Assembly: GCA_945877255.1 (NCBI GenBank)
Contig: CAMCRE010000001.1
Coordinates: 124,001-188,000, forward strand
Origin: an uncultured Erysipelotrichaceae bacterium
Lineage (GTDB): Bacteria > Bacillota_I > Bacilli_A > Erysipelotrichales > Erysipelotrichaceae
DNA: 64,000 nucleotides
Direction: 5' to 3'
The position numbers and the translations under genes are program-made. Shown piece by piece: positions 62,989-64,000 of this stretch (its first letter is position 1; the number at the start of each line of letters is the position of its first letter). Below the pieces are notes generated by a model. It worked only from the letters and a program-made list of their open reading frames with translations. It made no database searches and had not been told where the DNA came from.

Positions 62989-64000
62989 AGTGTGTTTTTT
63001 TAAGTAGTATAAACCGAACAATGATAATAACATCCATGTTACAAAACTAAATGTTGAATCATTCGTATTTACTACCGGTTTTACAATTTTTTTATTTGTG
63101 ATATAACCTAATACAACTACTTCACCATCTTCTTGAATTGTAACTTTAAATTCTTCTGTGGTTGCAACATATCCAGATAACGGTTTTGATTCTGTAATAC
63201 GATATGTACCATATTCTAATCCATCAAATCTTACAATTCCTTCATTATCACTTGTGGCATCAATCGTTATTCCGGCATCATTAGTGATAGTAAATTGCAC
63301 GCCTGCTAGTGGTTGTTTTGATGTGAAATCAATTTTTCTTAATACGACACTACCACGTATTTTTTGGTTATATACGACACCTAAATCAATTGTTGCACCA
63401 TCTTCAGCAATAATTACACCAAATGCTTCATCAGATAATTTATACCCCGTCACGGCGTTTGTTTCTTTTATCGTGTAGAAACCATATTCTACGTTTAAGA
63501 AATTAACGTTTCCTTCTTCATCACTTATTGCTTTTGCAACTTCATCAGCATTTTGGTTATATAATGTAAACTCTACTCCAGATAATGGTGTATTTGTTGT
63601 GGCATCAAATTTTCGTAAGAAAACATTCCCTACGATACGTTTATTTTCAACTGTTCCAATATCGAAGACTTGTCCATCTTCCGCAACAACAATTCCATAT
63701 TGACGCTCACTTGATACATATCCTGCTAATGGTTTTGTTTCTGTAACGACGTATCCCCCATACGCTAAGTTTGAGAATGTTACGATCCCTTCACTGTCAC
63801 TAACCGCAACTACTTTTGAACCATCAGCTTTTTCAAGTGTAAACTCTACTCCAGCAAGTGGTTGTTTTGTTTGTGCATCTAATTTTAATAATTTGGCAGA
63901 ACCATATATTTTTTTGTTTTTGTATGTTCCTAGATCGACTGTTACACCATTTTCAACTACAACAACGCCAACTTGTTCTTGGTTGATTGTATAATTTTTT
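62983..64000 (-). CDS. SpaA/Cna_B-repeat surface protein, C-terminal part (5' end outside window)
   Basis: The frame is open from the window edge (64000) to the TAA at 62985-62983; a GTG at 63453 is internal. The 338 visible residues hold at least three complete prealbumin-like Cna_B/SpaA domains, and the tail of a fourth, with a period near 91 residues: each has a (S/V)xxLxKxD start, PLAGVEFTL or similar, SDxEGxVxFxxLxYGxY and (E)TKPLxGY. Such domains form isopeptide-stiffened stalks in pilins and adhesins. The C-terminus has a hydrophobic helix (FSFVTWMLLSLFGLYYL) and KKHTK tail like a sortase signal, but the expected LPxTG position reads VVNTND. Confidence 0.88.
   Translation of the reverse strand, partial: KNYTINQEQVGVVVVENGVTVDLGTYKNKKIYGSAKLLKLDAQTKQPLAGVEFTLEKADGSKVVAVSDSEGIVTFSNLAYGGYVVTETKPLAGYVSSERQYGIVVAEDGQVFDIGTVENKRIVGNVFLRKFDATTNTPLSGVEFTLYNQNADEVAKAISDEEGNVNFLNVEYGFYTIKETNAVTGYKLSDEAFGVIIAEDGATIDLGVVYNQKIRGSVVLRKIDFTSKQPLAGVQFTITNDAGITIDATSDNEGIVRFDGLEYGTYRITESKPLSGYVATTEEFKVTIQEDGEVVVLGYITNKKIVKPVVNTNDSTFSFVTWMLLSLFGLYYLKKHTK

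Noticed and set aside
62983-63453. Surface protein gene as a complete 156-residue protein starting at GTG 63453
   Set aside because: The frame is open through to 64000 and encodes further homologous repeats; the GTG is an internal Val codon.
1-64000. Possible alternative genetic code (TGA as Trp) because of the Mollicutes-like composition
   Set aside because: Several genes end in TGA (cshB, nfo, ylxM, comEA) and Trp is encoded by TGG, so the standard code applies.
63000-64000. CRISPR or DNA repeat array
   Set aside because: The periodicity is at protein level (Cna_B domains); the DNA copies are diverged and lack spacers.

Overview
This window is a chromosomal segment of a very AT-rich, walled member of the Bacillota. 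TGA is used as a stop (for example at 36085-36087 and 36969-36971), so the code is the standard one and not the Mycoplasma code. EzrA, MltG, UppS, IreB, YrzB, YlxM, KhpA, two T-box leaders, a sortase-type surface protein and Bacillus-like gene clusters (ezrA-nifS, cshB-nfo, alaS-ireB-ruvX-yrzB-mltG-udk-greA, smc-ftsY-ylxM, nusB-xseAB-ispA-tlyA-recN) all point to Bacillota. The compact proteins (short Smc, ThrRS without TGS, minimal ComEC) suggest a lineage near Erysipelotrichia, Culicoidibacter or walled relatives of Mollicutes. This placement is an inference.

Layout. 1-8315 (+): end of recG, rnc, hup, dnaE, ezrA, a cysteine desulfurase. 8316-10400: an accessory patch with the C-terminal remnant of a class III lanthipeptide synthetase and an ABC exporter, bounded by a 17-bp direct repeat that duplicates the end of the desulfurase gene. 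10408-21924 (+): T-box-thrS, rplM-rpsI, two poorly characterised genes, T-box-pheST, yebC, tex. 21926-23276 (-): vitamin B6 uptake and kinase pair. 23444-31120 (+): alaS-to-greA operon, then reduced comEA-comEC. 31138-46803 (+): metal P-type ATPase with a palindromic operator, lemA, TPM protein, a CzrA-like ArsR sensor, cshB, nfo, a small unknown gene, uppS-cdsA-rseP-smc-ftsY-ylxM, ackA, nrnA, dps. 46840-56510 (-): a tightly packed operon nusB to pfkB and, upstream of it, rpsP-khpA.

56567-64000 is accessory and cell-surface DNA: an acyltransferase gene cut by one in-frame amber codon, a YefM/ParE-type toxin-antitoxin pair with a palindrome around its -10 box, a large secreted lipase, an Rrf2-controlled oxidoreductase with a decayed alpha/beta-hydrolase partner, and the C-terminal part of a repeated SpaA/Cna_B surface protein with an LPXTG-like but non-canonical tail.

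Most of the window is ordinary housekeeping: replication and repair, translation, envelope growth and RNA decay. I see no rRNA, tRNA, CRISPR array, complete IS element or prophage. I did not find a clearly new multi-gene system. The points most worth checking are the lanthipeptide remnant with its direct repeat, the zinc-sensor/operator/ATPase set, the surface protein tail, and the recent pseudogenes.
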